Of a DNA stretch of 64,000 nucleotides, positions 35,204 through 43,269 are shown in pieces. The position numbers and the translations under genes are program-made. Under the pieces are notes generated by a model, which was not told the origin of the DNA, did not search any database, and saw only the letters and a program-made list of their open reading frames with translations. The stretch is taken from contig JACKPW010000005.1 in assembly GCA_024233215.1 (NCBI GenBank), positions 248,001 through 312,000 of the forward strand. Direction: 5' to 3'. Each line of letters opens with the position of its first letter. The stretch's first letter is position 1. The DNA comes from Verrucomicrobiales bacterium (GTDB lineage Bacteria > Verrucomicrobiota > Verrucomicrobiia > Limisphaerales > J093).

Positions 35204-38200
35204 CGCGAAAACACCCTCCACTTGATGCCCGCGCCGTAGCTGTCGAACCGGTCGCGGTTGCCGAACAGCGACCAGCGGGGCGACAGCCGGTACTCGATGG
35301 TGTAGGTCAGTTGCCCCCGGTCGGTGACCTCCTCGCCGCTGCGCATGGTGAGCCGGTCGTTCTCCGGGTCGCCGGTCAGTTTCCCCAGAAACTCCTTCCC
35401 CACGAACATGCCGATCTGCTGCATCCGGCTGCGGGAGGAGTAGCTGAACGCGTCCCCGGGAATGTCCCCGGACGTGAGCATCAGCAGGATTTCCATCGAA
35501 CTCAGCGGGGGCACGGAAGAGAACAAGACGTTCGGGGTGGTGACCGAGCCCGACACGTTCATGCGCACGTCATAGCCGAAGTTCAGTCCGGACGCCTGGA
35601 ACGTGATCGAGGGGACGAACGGATTGCCGCGGGTCAGACTTACCCGGCCACTGTCCACCTTCAGTCCTCCGAAGGGAAACGTGACCGTTCCGGAGGGGAG
35701 ACTGACATCCCCGAGTGCCACGGGTTCGCGCAGGGTGCCGCCGAGTTGGAGGGCCGCGGAAACCCGTCCGCGGAAGACCGGCGTGACCACGTGCAGGAAC
35801 TGCTCGCCCGCCACCTTCACGTCCAGTCGCCAGTCGGCGAGGGGAGGCTGTTCGATGCTGAAGAACGGCGGGCGCGCGGATGGCACCTCGACGTTGCCGC
35901 TGACCAGCGATTGGAGGTCCCGCAGGAAGAGGCTGTTCTTGAGCGTGACATTGCCGGACACGAGGGCGTTGCTGAGGTTGGTTCCGCTCAGTCTCAAGCC
36001 CAGGTCGCCGCGGAGGAACACATCCGGTTGGCGCACCAGGGGGAGGTTTGTGCCGGTGATGGAGAAGGCGTACCCCTGGGTGCCATTGGTGCCGAATTCC
36101 CAGGCTCCCTTTACGATCAGCGGCTGGCTTCCCAGCATGGCTCCCGCGTTCTCCAGCGTGATTCCGTGCTTCGCCAACCGCGCGGTGGCGTGGACCTGCC
36201 GCAGCACCCCCACGGGTTCGAGCGGCTTGGTGACCAGGTTGGTGAGTTGCAGAAGGCCGCTGAACCGCAGACCCGGCGCGACGGATACGTCCAAGTCCAA
36301 CGTGCCCTGCGGCGCCAGTAACCCGGGGGCGAACATCGCCAGTGCACTGATCTGCCAGTTCGGCAGCCGAAGCCGCGCCTCCAGCGGGGTGAGGTCCGGC
36401 AGCCGGAACCCCGAGAAGGCATTGGTCAGCGTCGCCAGGTCCAGTGGCAGGGTGCCCGAGAACGTCCCGCGCTGTCCGGCGATCTGCATCTCGGCGGCGG
36501 CCGTCAGCTTGCCGGTGTCGTCCAGGGTGGCCGTGAACTTCGGATTCTCCACCGGCGGTGCCGTCAAGCCGGCCAGGGCATTCCCGGAGCGCATTTCATC
36601 CGCCACGAACTGCACGTGCCCCCGTGGTGCCCTGCCTGTGCCGGTCAGGGTGACCGTGAGGCTGGGATTCACCGTGGTCACGCCGAGCCGGCGCGTCAAC
36701 TCGCTCCAGAGCGGCCCGGCCTGGTCCGCCTTCAGCCGGGTCAACAGCTTGCCTTCCGGGTGGAGTCTCACCAGTCCGGACGGAGCGCCGGGTTCCAGGG
36801 TCAACGGCAGCTCCCCGGCCAGTTCAGCCAGGGCCTCCTCCTGGCGCCGAATCCGGACCGTCTGCAGCGCGATGTTCGTTCCGGTGCCAAGGATCTTCGC
36901 GTCCAGCACGAGGGGTTCCTGGGGAATGGGCGCGAGGGCGAACTGTCCCTCCAAATTGAAGGCCGCCGGCCCGTTGGTCCAACCGGTGGCGAGGTTGAGC
37001 CGGTCGAGACGCATCCAGTCGGGCAGGTTGGGGACAAAGTCCCGCAGGTCGGTGGCCTGCAGCCCCGCGGCTTCAGCGTGAATCTCTCCCTGACCGGGCC
37101 ATGCCACGGCACCGGACAACTGCAGTTTTCGCGTGTCCCCGGTGAGGTTTAGATCCGGAACCGCGATCCTGGGCGAAGCCGCGGTGGTGGTCCCAATCTT
37201 GGGAAGATCAATGGCGACAGTGGACGGCCGGCTGAGCCTGAGCAGCGGTTGGCCGCCGCGCAGCAGGGCGAGTTGCTGGAGGTTGATGTCCAGGGCGGGA
37301 GTGGTCCCTCCCAGGTTGGCCTTCATTGCCCCACCAACCACGAGTTCGCCGGTGTTGGCCGAGGCCCGGGCCAGGAAGTTGGTGAGGACGAATCCGGCCC
37401 CCGACCAATCCGCGCGGACGTTCATTGGATACAGTCCTGAGAAGTCGAGTCCTTCCGCCTCCAGGGTGCCTTCCTGATGGGGGTCAGTCAGGGAACCGCT
37501 GAACTGGCCCGAGGCAGTGAGCCTCGTGGGGTTGGCGAGGTTGGTGACTGCAAACGGCAGTCCGTCGAGCTGCCAATGAAGCGAGCCAAGTTCCCGGGAT
37601 GCCAGGTTTACCCGGCCGGTGGCGGTGAGGGAGGAATCGGGGTTGCCCAGCTTGAAATCATCGAGTCGCAGCTCCGGCCAGTTGAGCGATGCGTCCAGGG
37701 TGAGTCCTCCCAGTGACTTGCCGGCCGCCGCCATGTCGGTGCCCCGCAGACGGAGCGTGGCACCGGGGATCAGGTCCGCACCCGGGGTGATCGTCAGCTT
37801 GCCTCGGAGGACTCCCTCCACGGCGGAGTCGGACAGATCGGACAGGTCGGACTGGATGTTGAGGATGGCATTGGTGCCGGTCGGCGGCCAGGCGAGCGGG
37901 ATTGCGACCGGTTCCGCCAGCATGACCTCCAACCCGCCCGTCGTGGCGGTTACGGAGTTCAGGAGCACGCCGTTCGTGCTTGTCGCGGACCGCAGCCTTG
38001 TCCGGATCTCCTGTTCCAGCACTCCGTCGAACCGGACCGTTAACACGGCGTCACAGCCGATTTCGTAAGCCGGGAACCCTCCTGCCACGTGGATCTCAGC
38101 CGACGGGGAACGGACCCAGCCTGGAATCGGCAGTCGGTCTCCCGGCCATTGGATATCCCCTACGTCGAGGTTCAGGCTGGCCGGCAACCATTCGTTGCCC

Positions 38201-38952
38201 GAGAAGGTGGCCTCCAACTCACCCGTCCCCTCGAGAGCATTCGCTTCGCCTTTTGCCTCCCACTGCCCGGCGGGCTCCTGCTCCACCAACCACAGATCCA
38301 CGCCGGCCAGTCCGTGATCGATCTCAATCTCGAAGCCCGGCCGCTCAAGCAGGCTCAGGCCGAGCTTTATGGGTGCCCCCAACTTTTCGTGTTCGATCTC
38401 CAGAGCCAGGGAGCCTGTGTCCCAGGTTGCCGCCGGAACACTCAGCGAGTGTTTGCCTGCTACTACCGAGCCGTCGGTGATTCGGGCATGCGCCACCCAG
38501 GCGGCGACTTGTCGGGCGATTCGCAAGCCCTCGCTCAGGGCCTGGGCGGTTGAGGTGATCCTGGAAGGCGTGCTGCCGACCGCTACCTCGGTCAGTTCCA
38601 CCTGGCAGCCATGCACCTCGATGGCAGGCTCAATTGGTGAGGTGAGGCTCCCGGGCGCGACGCGTTCAATCAGCCATGCCACCGGTTGCAGCAGCGATAC
38701 TTCGTCGATGCTGAGTTCCACGCCCGGTTCTTTGAGTCGGACGTTCTGCAGCTTCAACCGCCAGTACCCGTCCCGACTCGTGGTGGTGACGTTCGCCCCG
38801 AGCAGGCCGGCCACCGGTCGGACCAACCACGGGGTCCACCACGGCGCCAGCAGCAGGACCAGCAGCATTGACGCCAGTCCCAGCCCTGTGACCAGGGCCA
38901 GTCGGCGTCGCCATCTGCGGCCTTTCCGCGGTTGGAGGTGGGGAGTCGGCAC
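35200..38952 (-). CDS. tamB: TamB-like translocation and assembly module protein
   Basis: The 1250-residue product has a basic N-terminus and a single membrane anchor (LALVTGLGLASMLLVLLLAP, about residues 18-38). A very long repetitive beta-strand region follows, typical of the beta-taco/AsmA-like groove that carries lipid between membranes. The C-terminal TamB domain (DUF490) is visible in GDVSLPSGTVTFPFGGLKVDSG, VSLTRGNPFVPSITFQASGL and IPGDAFSYSSRSRMQQIGMF, ending YRLSPRWSLFGNRDRFDSYG. It is the first gene of a tamB-tamA operon. The C-terminal domain would contact the TamA POTRA domains. Confidence 0.9.
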   Translation of the reverse strand: MPTPHLQPRKGRRWRRRLALVTGLGLASMLLVLLLAPWWTPWLVRPVAGLLGANVTTTSRDGYWRLKLQNVRLKEPGVELSIDEVSLLQPVAWLIERVAPGSLTSPIEPAIEVHGCQVELTEVAVGSTPSRITSTAQALSEGLRIARQVAAWVAHARITDGSVVAGKHSLSVPAATWDTGSLALEIEHEKLGAPIKLGLSLLERPGFEIEIDHGLAGVDLWLVEQEPAGQWEAKGEANALEGTGELEATFSGNEWLPASLNLDVGDIQWPGDRLPIPGWVRSPSAEIHVAGGFPAYEIGCDAVLTVRFDGVLEQEIRTRLRSATSTNGVLLNSVTATTGGLEVMLAEPVAIPLAWPPTGTNAILNIQSDLSDLSDSAVEGVLRGKLTITPGADLIPGATLRLRGTDMAAAGKSLGGLTLDASLNWPELRLDDFKLGNPDSSLTATGRVNLASRELGSLHWQLDGLPFAVTNLANPTRLTASGQFSGSLTDPHQEGTLEAEGLDFSGLYPMNVRADWSGAGFVLTNFLARASANTGELVVGGAMKANLGGTTPALDINLQQLALLRGGQPLLRLSRPSTVAIDLPKIGTTTAASPRIAVPDLNLTGDTRKLQLSGAVAWPGQGEIHAEAAGLQATDLRDFVPNLPDWMRLDRLNLATGWTNGPAAFNLEGQFALAPIPQEPLVLDAKILGTGTNIALQTVRIRRQEEALAELAGELPLTLEPGAPSGLVRLHPEGKLLTRLKADQAGPLWSELTRRLGVTTVNPSLTVTLTGTGRAPRGHVQFVADEMRSGNALAGLTAPPVENPKFTATLDDTGKLTAAAEMQIAGQRGTFSGTLPLDLATLTNAFSGFRLPDLTPLEARLRLPNWQISALAMFAPGLLAPQGTLDLDVSVAPGLRFSGLLQLTNLVTKPLEPVGVLRQVHATARLAKHGITLENAGAMLGSQPLIVKGAWEFGTNGTQGYAFSITGTNLPLVRQPDVFLRGDLGLRLSGTNLSNALVSGNVTLKNSLFLRDLQSLVSGNVEVPSARPPFFSIEQPPLADWRLDVKVAGEQFLHVVTPVFRGRVSAALQLGGTLREPVALGDVSLPSGTVTFPFGGLKVDSGRVSLTRGNPFVPSITFQASGLNFGYDVRMNVSGSVTTPNVLFSSVPPLSSMEILLMLTSGDIPGDAFSYSSRSRMQQIGMFVGKEFLGKLTGDPENDRLTMRSGEEVTDRGQLTYTIEYRLSPRWSLFGNRDRFDSYGAGIKWRVFSR

Positions 38953-39067
38953 AGCAATTCACCTTTGCCGGGCAGACAACCGCCCGCGCATCCCGGAGGG
39001 GGTTACTGTGCCTGCAAACCCCGCTGATGTCGAACGCGTCAGCCGAGGATGTTGCAGGTCGGGCCGT

Positions 39068-39208
39068 GCCAGTGACAAAGTCAGCGCAAGTCGTTGGTTC
39101 GTAGCGCAGATATCGGATCTGCTGTATCGCCGAATTCAATTCGGCAGACCGTCCGAACTTCCGAAGGCTTGCGGATTGGGAAATCTGCGCTACGACTTTG
39201 TCACTGGC
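39068..39208. repeat. Palindromic repeat element copy 2 with 15-bp perfect outer arms
   Basis: GCCAGTGACAAAGTC (39068-39082) and its exact reverse complement (39194-39208) enclose a 93-bp core starting GTAGCGCAGATATC and ending ATCTGCGCTAC. The core has the inner hairpin GCCGAATTCAATTCGGC. The core is a shorter variant of the 116-bp element. Confidence 0.85.
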
Positions 39209-39232
39209 CCTGGCAGGTCAGGCCTGCGCCCT

Positions 39233-39307
39233 TAGCGGCGAACTGGCGTTCGCCGAATCCCCGCTCCCTATGACCAGGCAGACTGGCGAACACCGGTTCG
39301 CCGCTGC
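39233..39307. repeat. GTAGCGG-type hairpin repeat pair
   Basis: TAGCGGCGAACTGGCGTTCG is followed about 30 bases later by a related inverted segment (GACTGGCGAACACCGGTTCG). The first unit itself folds (GGCGAAC with GTTCGCC). Single related units lie at 45219-45244 and 53402-53427. Confidence 0.6.
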
Positions 39308-39313
39308 TGGGAG

Positions 39314-39925
39314 TCAGGGCCGGGCGGCCCGGGCCAGGGCAATGGCTTCATCCGCCAGCTCTCCAAGTTGCCCGGAGAGACTGGCCACGGCTTCCTCGAA
39401 CCCCGTCACCCCAGCGGTGGCGGCGGTTTCGCGAAGGAGCGTCCGTTCCATCAGGACCTGTCGCGATGCGGGGTCAATCACGCGACAAATGACTTCGGTG
39501 CGGGTCTCCCCATTGGGCGTCAGATCGAAGCGCAGAAAGCTGAACCGAACCTCGCGGGTGGGGCCGTCCGGCAGCGCGGCGTTGCCCGATCCGAGCCGCA
39601 GCAGGAAGTCCTGTTCCAGAATGCGGGGCAAAGCGGCGTCAAGCGGTTCAGCCCATTGGTGGAGATCGGCGTATCCGATCCGGTTCGGGGCGGCCCGGAA
39701 GGCCAGTTGGGGCGCGCGGAGATAGTCGGCAACCTCGACGCGTCCGAGGAGGATGCGGGGTGCGCCGGAAGGGGCGGCGGTTTCGGAGGCCGGCCTGGAC
39801 GCGGTCAGAACGTAGAAACGCGTGGTGTCCTCAGCCGGCTTGAGGTTCACGCAGGCGGTGAGGCCGACGGCGAGCAGGGCGCCGGCGAGCAGCATGCGGC
39901 CTGTGAGGTAACGACTCGACTTCAT
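39314..39925 (-). CDS. ABC-type transport auxiliary lipoprotein (PqiC/DUF330-like)
   Basis: The 203-residue product has a lipoprotein signal with lipobox LTAC (C25 would be lipidated). The body fits the PqiC/ABC transport auxiliary family: RFYVLTA near the N-terminus, ILLGRVEVADYLRAPQLAFR, RIGYADLHQWAEPLDAALPRILEQDFLLRL, and a helical C-terminus. Such lipoproteins partner MCE-type lipid transport systems at the outer membrane. Its ATG overlaps the mlaD-like stop (ATGA), so it is the last gene of the lipid-transport operon. It is therefore probably the outer-membrane end of that system. Confidence 0.88.
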   Translation of the reverse strand: MKSSRYLTGRMLLAGALLAVGLTACVNLKPAEDTTRFYVLTASRPASETAAPSGAPRILLGRVEVADYLRAPQLAFRAAPNRIGYADLHQWAEPLDAALPRILEQDFLLRLGSGNAALPDGPTREVRFSFLRFDLTPNGETRTEVICRVIDPASRQVLMERTLLRETAATAGVTGFEEAVASLSGQLGELADEAIALARAARP

Positions 39926-40902
39926 GGTGACGTGGGCTGGCGTCCGGTGATCAGGGCCTGGGGGGTGCGTTGCAGGGATTCGGAAAGGAGCCGCAGCGAA
40001 TGCGCCGCGCGTGCCACCTCCGTGAGCAGTTCCTGCAGGTTCAGCAGGAGATCTGAATCCGGCGCGGTGAGGTGATCCAGGTTGGCCGTCAACAGCTCGA
40101 GCCGGCCGAGTGCGGAGTCGGCGGCGGCGGCGGTGTTGGTCACGCTCCCGGTGAGGGCGGGGAGGTTGGTGCGGAGACTGGTGGCGAGTCGGGTGAGTTC
40201 AGCCGAGGTCCGGCTGAGTTCGGGCAGGAGGTTGGTGGCGCCCGGCGCTCCCAGGACATTCTGGACCGCCTGCAGGCTTTTCAGGATCTCCTGGTTCCAT
40301 CGATCCATCTCCACGCTCCCCAGAATCGTGTCGAGCTTGGCCAGGATGTCGTCGGCCTTCGTGGCCAGGGAACCGACGTTGATTTCCTGCAGCGAGTTCA
40401 GGAACTCCTGGAGGCCGGCGGTTTCGACCGGAATCTCCGGGCAGGTGGGGTTGGCCAGGATGCCCTTCACCGGTTCGGCGTCGGGGACCATGTCCAGGCT
40501 GATGTAGAGCTGGCCGGTGACGAAGCTTTCGAGTTCAAGCCGGGCCCGCAGGCCACGCATGACCAGTTCCGGAAGGTAGAGGGTGTCGGCCTCAATGCGG
40601 CCGGCGCCGGTGCGATCCCGCAACCGGTCCGGCAGGATTTCCGCGTAAACCTGGATGTTGCCGGGTTGGCCGTTGGTGCTGATGCCGATCATGAGTTCCT
40701 GCACCTCGCCCACCGGCACGCCCTTGAATTTCACGGCCGATCCGGCGGTCAACCCGTTGACGGAATCGGGAAACACCATCACGAACCGGATTGGTTTGGT
40801 GAACCAACGGCCCGAGCCGAACACGAGGAGACTGGCGATCAGCAGCAACGTGCCGGCCACCAGGAAGGCGCCCAGGACGGTCGGGTTGGCTTTCGTTCTC
40901 AT
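39922..40902 (-). CDS. mlaD: MlaD-family MCE-domain lipid-transport protein
   Basis: The 326-residue product has one N-terminal transmembrane helix (LGAFLVAGTLLLIASLLVF) and then an MCE domain (RFVMVFPDSVNGLTAGSAVKFKGVPVGEV). These domains form hexameric rings that carry phospholipid across the periplasm. Residues of about 180-326 are helical, with coiled-coil-like heptads (SLATKADDILAKLDTILGSV, LLPELSRTSAELTRLATSLR), longer than E. coli MlaD and closer to PqiB-like or Mce tails. It lies 12 bases after the ATPase gene and overlaps the lipoprotein gene. Confidence 0.9.
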   Translation of the reverse strand: MRTKANPTVLGAFLVAGTLLLIASLLVFGSGRWFTKPIRFVMVFPDSVNGLTAGSAVKFKGVPVGEVQELMIGISTNGQPGNIQVYAEILPDRLRDRTGAGRIEADTLYLPELVMRGLRARLELESFVTGQLYISLDMVPDAEPVKGILANPTCPEIPVETAGLQEFLNSLQEINVGSLATKADDILAKLDTILGSVEMDRWNQEILKSLQAVQNVLGAPGATNLLPELSRTSAELTRLATSLRTNLPALTGSVTNTAAAADSALGRLELLTANLDHLTAPDSDLLLNLQELLTEVARAAHSLRLLSESLQRTPQALITGRQPTSP

Positions 40903-40914
40903 GCGCTGCGTTCG

Positions 40915-41688
40915 CTACGGGGCCGGGGTCTCGTGACTGCTTTCGCCGCGCGTCAGGAAAGCCCGCACGGCCGGTTCTGTCGAGTGTTTCAGCAGTTCGT
41001 GCGGATTGCCCAGAGCGGTGGGCGTGCGTGTCTGCGCGTTCAGGAACAGCGCGGTGTCCGCGATGGCGAAGATGCTCTCCAGTTCGTGCGTGACCACCAC
41101 CACCGTGGTGCCAAGCACGTCGCGCAGTTGGAGGATCAGTTCGTCCAACCGCCTCGAACTGAGCGGGTCCAGCCCGGCGGAGGGTTCGTCGAAGAACAGG
41201 ATCTCGGGGTCGAGCGCCATCGCCCGGGCCAGCCCCGCCCGCTTCTTCATGCCACCGGAGATCTCGGCGGGCCGGTAATCCTCAAACCCCTTCAAACCCA
41301 CCAGGGCGAGCTTGTGCCGCACCACCTGCCGAATCTCCGCGGGTTTCAGTCGGGTGTACTGCTCCAATGGCAGCGCAATATTCTCCGCCAGGGTCATCGA
41401 ACTCCACAAGGCGCCCCCCTGGAACAGCACCCCAAAGCGTCGCGCGAGGTCATCCGGGGTGCGATCCGCGCTGAACAGCAGCTCGCCATCGTAACGGATC
41501 TCCCCCTGGGCGGGGGGCATCAGCCCGATCATCGCCCGCAACAACGTGCTCTTGCCGCAACCGCTGCCGCCCATGATGACGAACACCTCGCCCCGCCGGA
41601 TGGACGCGTTGATGTCGCGCATCACCACATACGAACCGTAGGCCAGTTCGACCCCGCGGAGATCGATGCGTGACGGCTGGTCGCTCAT
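40915..41688 (-). CDS. mlaF: ABC transporter ATPase (MlaF-like)
   Basis: The 257-residue product is a complete ABC ATPase: Walker A GGSGCGKST, Q-loop FQGGALWSSMT, signature SGGMKKRAGLARAMA, Walker B ILFFDEPSAGLDP and switch His in VVTHELESI. The SGGMKKR signature is typical of MlaF-type lipid transporters. The start at 41688 (MSDQPSRIDLRGVELAYGS) follows a repeat-filled spacer; the upstream open frame is not protein-like. It powers the MlaE-like permease encoded just upstream. Confidence 0.93.
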   Translation of the reverse strand: MSDQPSRIDLRGVELAYGSYVVMRDINASIRRGEVFVIMGGSGCGKSTLLRAMIGLMPPAQGEIRYDGELLFSADRTPDDLARRFGVLFQGGALWSSMTLAENIALPLEQYTRLKPAEIRQVVRHKLALVGLKGFEDYRPAEISGGMKKRAGLARAMALDPEILFFDEPSAGLDPLSSRRLDELILQLRDVLGTTVVVVTHELESIFAIADTALFLNAQTRTPTALGNPHELLKHSTEPAVRAFLTRGESSHETPAP

Positions 41689-41703
41689 ATTGCGGGAAAC
41701 AGG

Positions 41704-41850
41704 TCCACCACAGATACACGCCGATGAACGCGGATTCCGGCTTGCGGCAGCCTCAGGAGGGCGGGCACGCCTGAATGCCTCCGGGCGTTGCGGTCGGTGC
41801 TCCGCGAGCGCCGGGCGAATCTGTGTCCAGCTGTGTCCATCTGCGGTTGG
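41704..41850. repeat. Inverted CACAGAT-type periodic repeat pair inside the mla operon
   Basis: CCACCACAGATACACGCCGA (from 41706) and the segment ending CTGTGTCCATCTGCGGTTGG (to 41850) are imperfect reverse complements about 80 bases apart. Each arm has a period near 10 bases. The element occupies nearly all of the mlaE-mlaF spacer. Confidence 0.75.
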
Positions 41851-41855
41851 CTCGC

Positions 41856-42998
41856 TCAGATTCCCAGTTCGTTGCACAGCACGGCGAACACGGCGTCTGC
41901 GACGATCAATGAGGTGATGGCAGCGACCACGGCCCGCGTGGTGGCCTGACCGACCGCCTGGGCGTTGCGGCCGCACCGGATCCCCTGATAACAGCCGCAG
42001 AGGGCGATCAGTCCTCCGAAGACAAAGCTCTTGCCGACGCCGAGCATGAAATGGCCCATCGTGGCCGACATCAGGGTCTGGTTCCAGTAGGCCCGCATGG
42101 ACAGGTCCATCATCGCGGCGCCCACGAGCATGCCGCCCAGAATGCCGATGGCATCGGCGAAGATGGTCAACAACGGCATCATGAACACCAGCGCCAGCAC
42201 CCGCGGCAGGACGAGGAAGTCCATGGGTGGGATGCCGAATGAGCGGAAGGCGTCGACCTCCTCGTTGGCCTGCATGGCCCCGAGTTGTGCCGCGAACGAG
42301 GCACCGGTGCGTCCCGAGATGATGATGCCGGTCATGAGGACCCCCATCTCACGCAGCATCGCCAGGGCCACCAGGTTCGCCACGAAGATCGCCGCACCAA
42401 ACTGCTGCAACTGCACCACGCCGACAAAGGCCAGGATCATCCCCACCAGCACATTGATCAGGAGCACGATGGGCAGGGCGTCGGCACCGCATTGCTGCAT
42501 CTGGAACCAGAGGTCACGGGCCCGCATCCGGGCCCGGCCGGTGATGAGTCGGACGAAGGAAAGGGCGAGTTCGCCGAGAAACTCGAGCATGGCTCCGCCA
42601 ATGGCCACGAGGTTCAGTGCCGCCAGTCCCAAACGGGCCAGCCAGTTGGGTTCGATCCCGGTGCGATGGGCTTCGGCGTTCTCCGGCACCGCGCGGGCGA
42701 GTTCCATGAGCCGCTGCACTCCTGCCGGAAGTTCCGAGAAATCCGCCTGCCAGCCACCGGCCTCGAGGACGTCCGTGCACCCCAGCAGGAACGCCGTCAG
42801 CCCGGTGTCCCAACCGTCCAGTCCGTCGTCAGCAAACCGCAGCACCTTGCCGGCCGCAGGATCAGGCAGGTCCTTCAGCACGTCGGAAACTGCCGGAAGG
42901 CCGGTCCGCAGGCGCCAGTCCCCGCGCAGACGGAGCCATGGCCCGCCGCGAGTGTCGGCGGGTTGCAGCTCCGCGGTTGCCGGGGGGACGGCTGTCAT
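41856..42998 (-). CDS. mlaE: ABC transporter permease (MlaE-like) with N-terminal STAS-like domain
   Basis: The 380-residue product has an N-terminal domain of about 110 residues resembling a STAS module (WLRLRGDWRLRTGLPAVSDV, VLRFADDGLDGWDTGLTAFL). The MlaE permease core follows (QMQQCGADALPIVLLINVLVGMILAF, REMGVLMTGIIISGRTGASFAAQLG, NEEVDAFRSFGIPPMDFLVLPRV) with five or so membrane helices. In E. coli the STAS component MlaB is separate; here it is fused, as in many non-enterobacteria. It is the first gene of the operon mlaE-mlaF-mlaD-lipoprotein. The start at 42998 was chosen because the longer frame upstream is not protein-like. Confidence 0.92.
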   Translation of the reverse strand: MTAVPPATAELQPADTRGGPWLRLRGDWRLRTGLPAVSDVLKDLPDPAAGKVLRFADDGLDGWDTGLTAFLLGCTDVLEAGGWQADFSELPAGVQRLMELARAVPENAEAHRTGIEPNWLARLGLAALNLVAIGGAMLEFLGELALSFVRLITGRARMRARDLWFQMQQCGADALPIVLLINVLVGMILAFVGVVQLQQFGAAIFVANLVALAMLREMGVLMTGIIISGRTGASFAAQLGAMQANEEVDAFRSFGIPPMDFLVLPRVLALVFMMPLLTIFADAIGILGGMLVGAAMMDLSMRAYWNQTLMSATMGHFMLGVGKSFVFGGLIALCGCYQGIRCGRNAQAVGQATTRAVVAAITSLIVADAVFAVLCNELGI

Positions 42999-43269
42999 TG
43001 GCGCCGGACCATACGCGCCCGGTCCGGGCGCTGCAACGATGCGAATTCCCCGGGAGCAAGGGCGATCCCGCACGCGAGATTTGAAACCGTCCTCCCGACA
43101 CGGCGGCGCAAACCGGGAGATCCCGGTCCGAATCCGTCGCCTGCCTTTTTGTGGCTGCGCGGACTCGGCGGTCCGCGCTCCGGCAAGCCGTCCCAACCGC
43201 CACACTCCTCCCTTGTTGTGTCCGTTTAGTCTGGGATCCGGGTGTCTTGTCTTCCCGCTCCCTTGAGCT

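Larger units (their letters stand above)
38953..39313. other. 361-bp intergenic region made largely of repeats
   Basis: No coding frame was seen. It contains a palindromic element related to those at 27 kb and 55 kb (39101-39193), enclosed by a perfect 15-bp inverted repeat (39068-39082 and 39194-39208), then a GTAGCGG-type hairpin pair (39233-39307). It separates the mla-type operon from tamB and should carry the tamB promoter. Confidence 0.6.
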
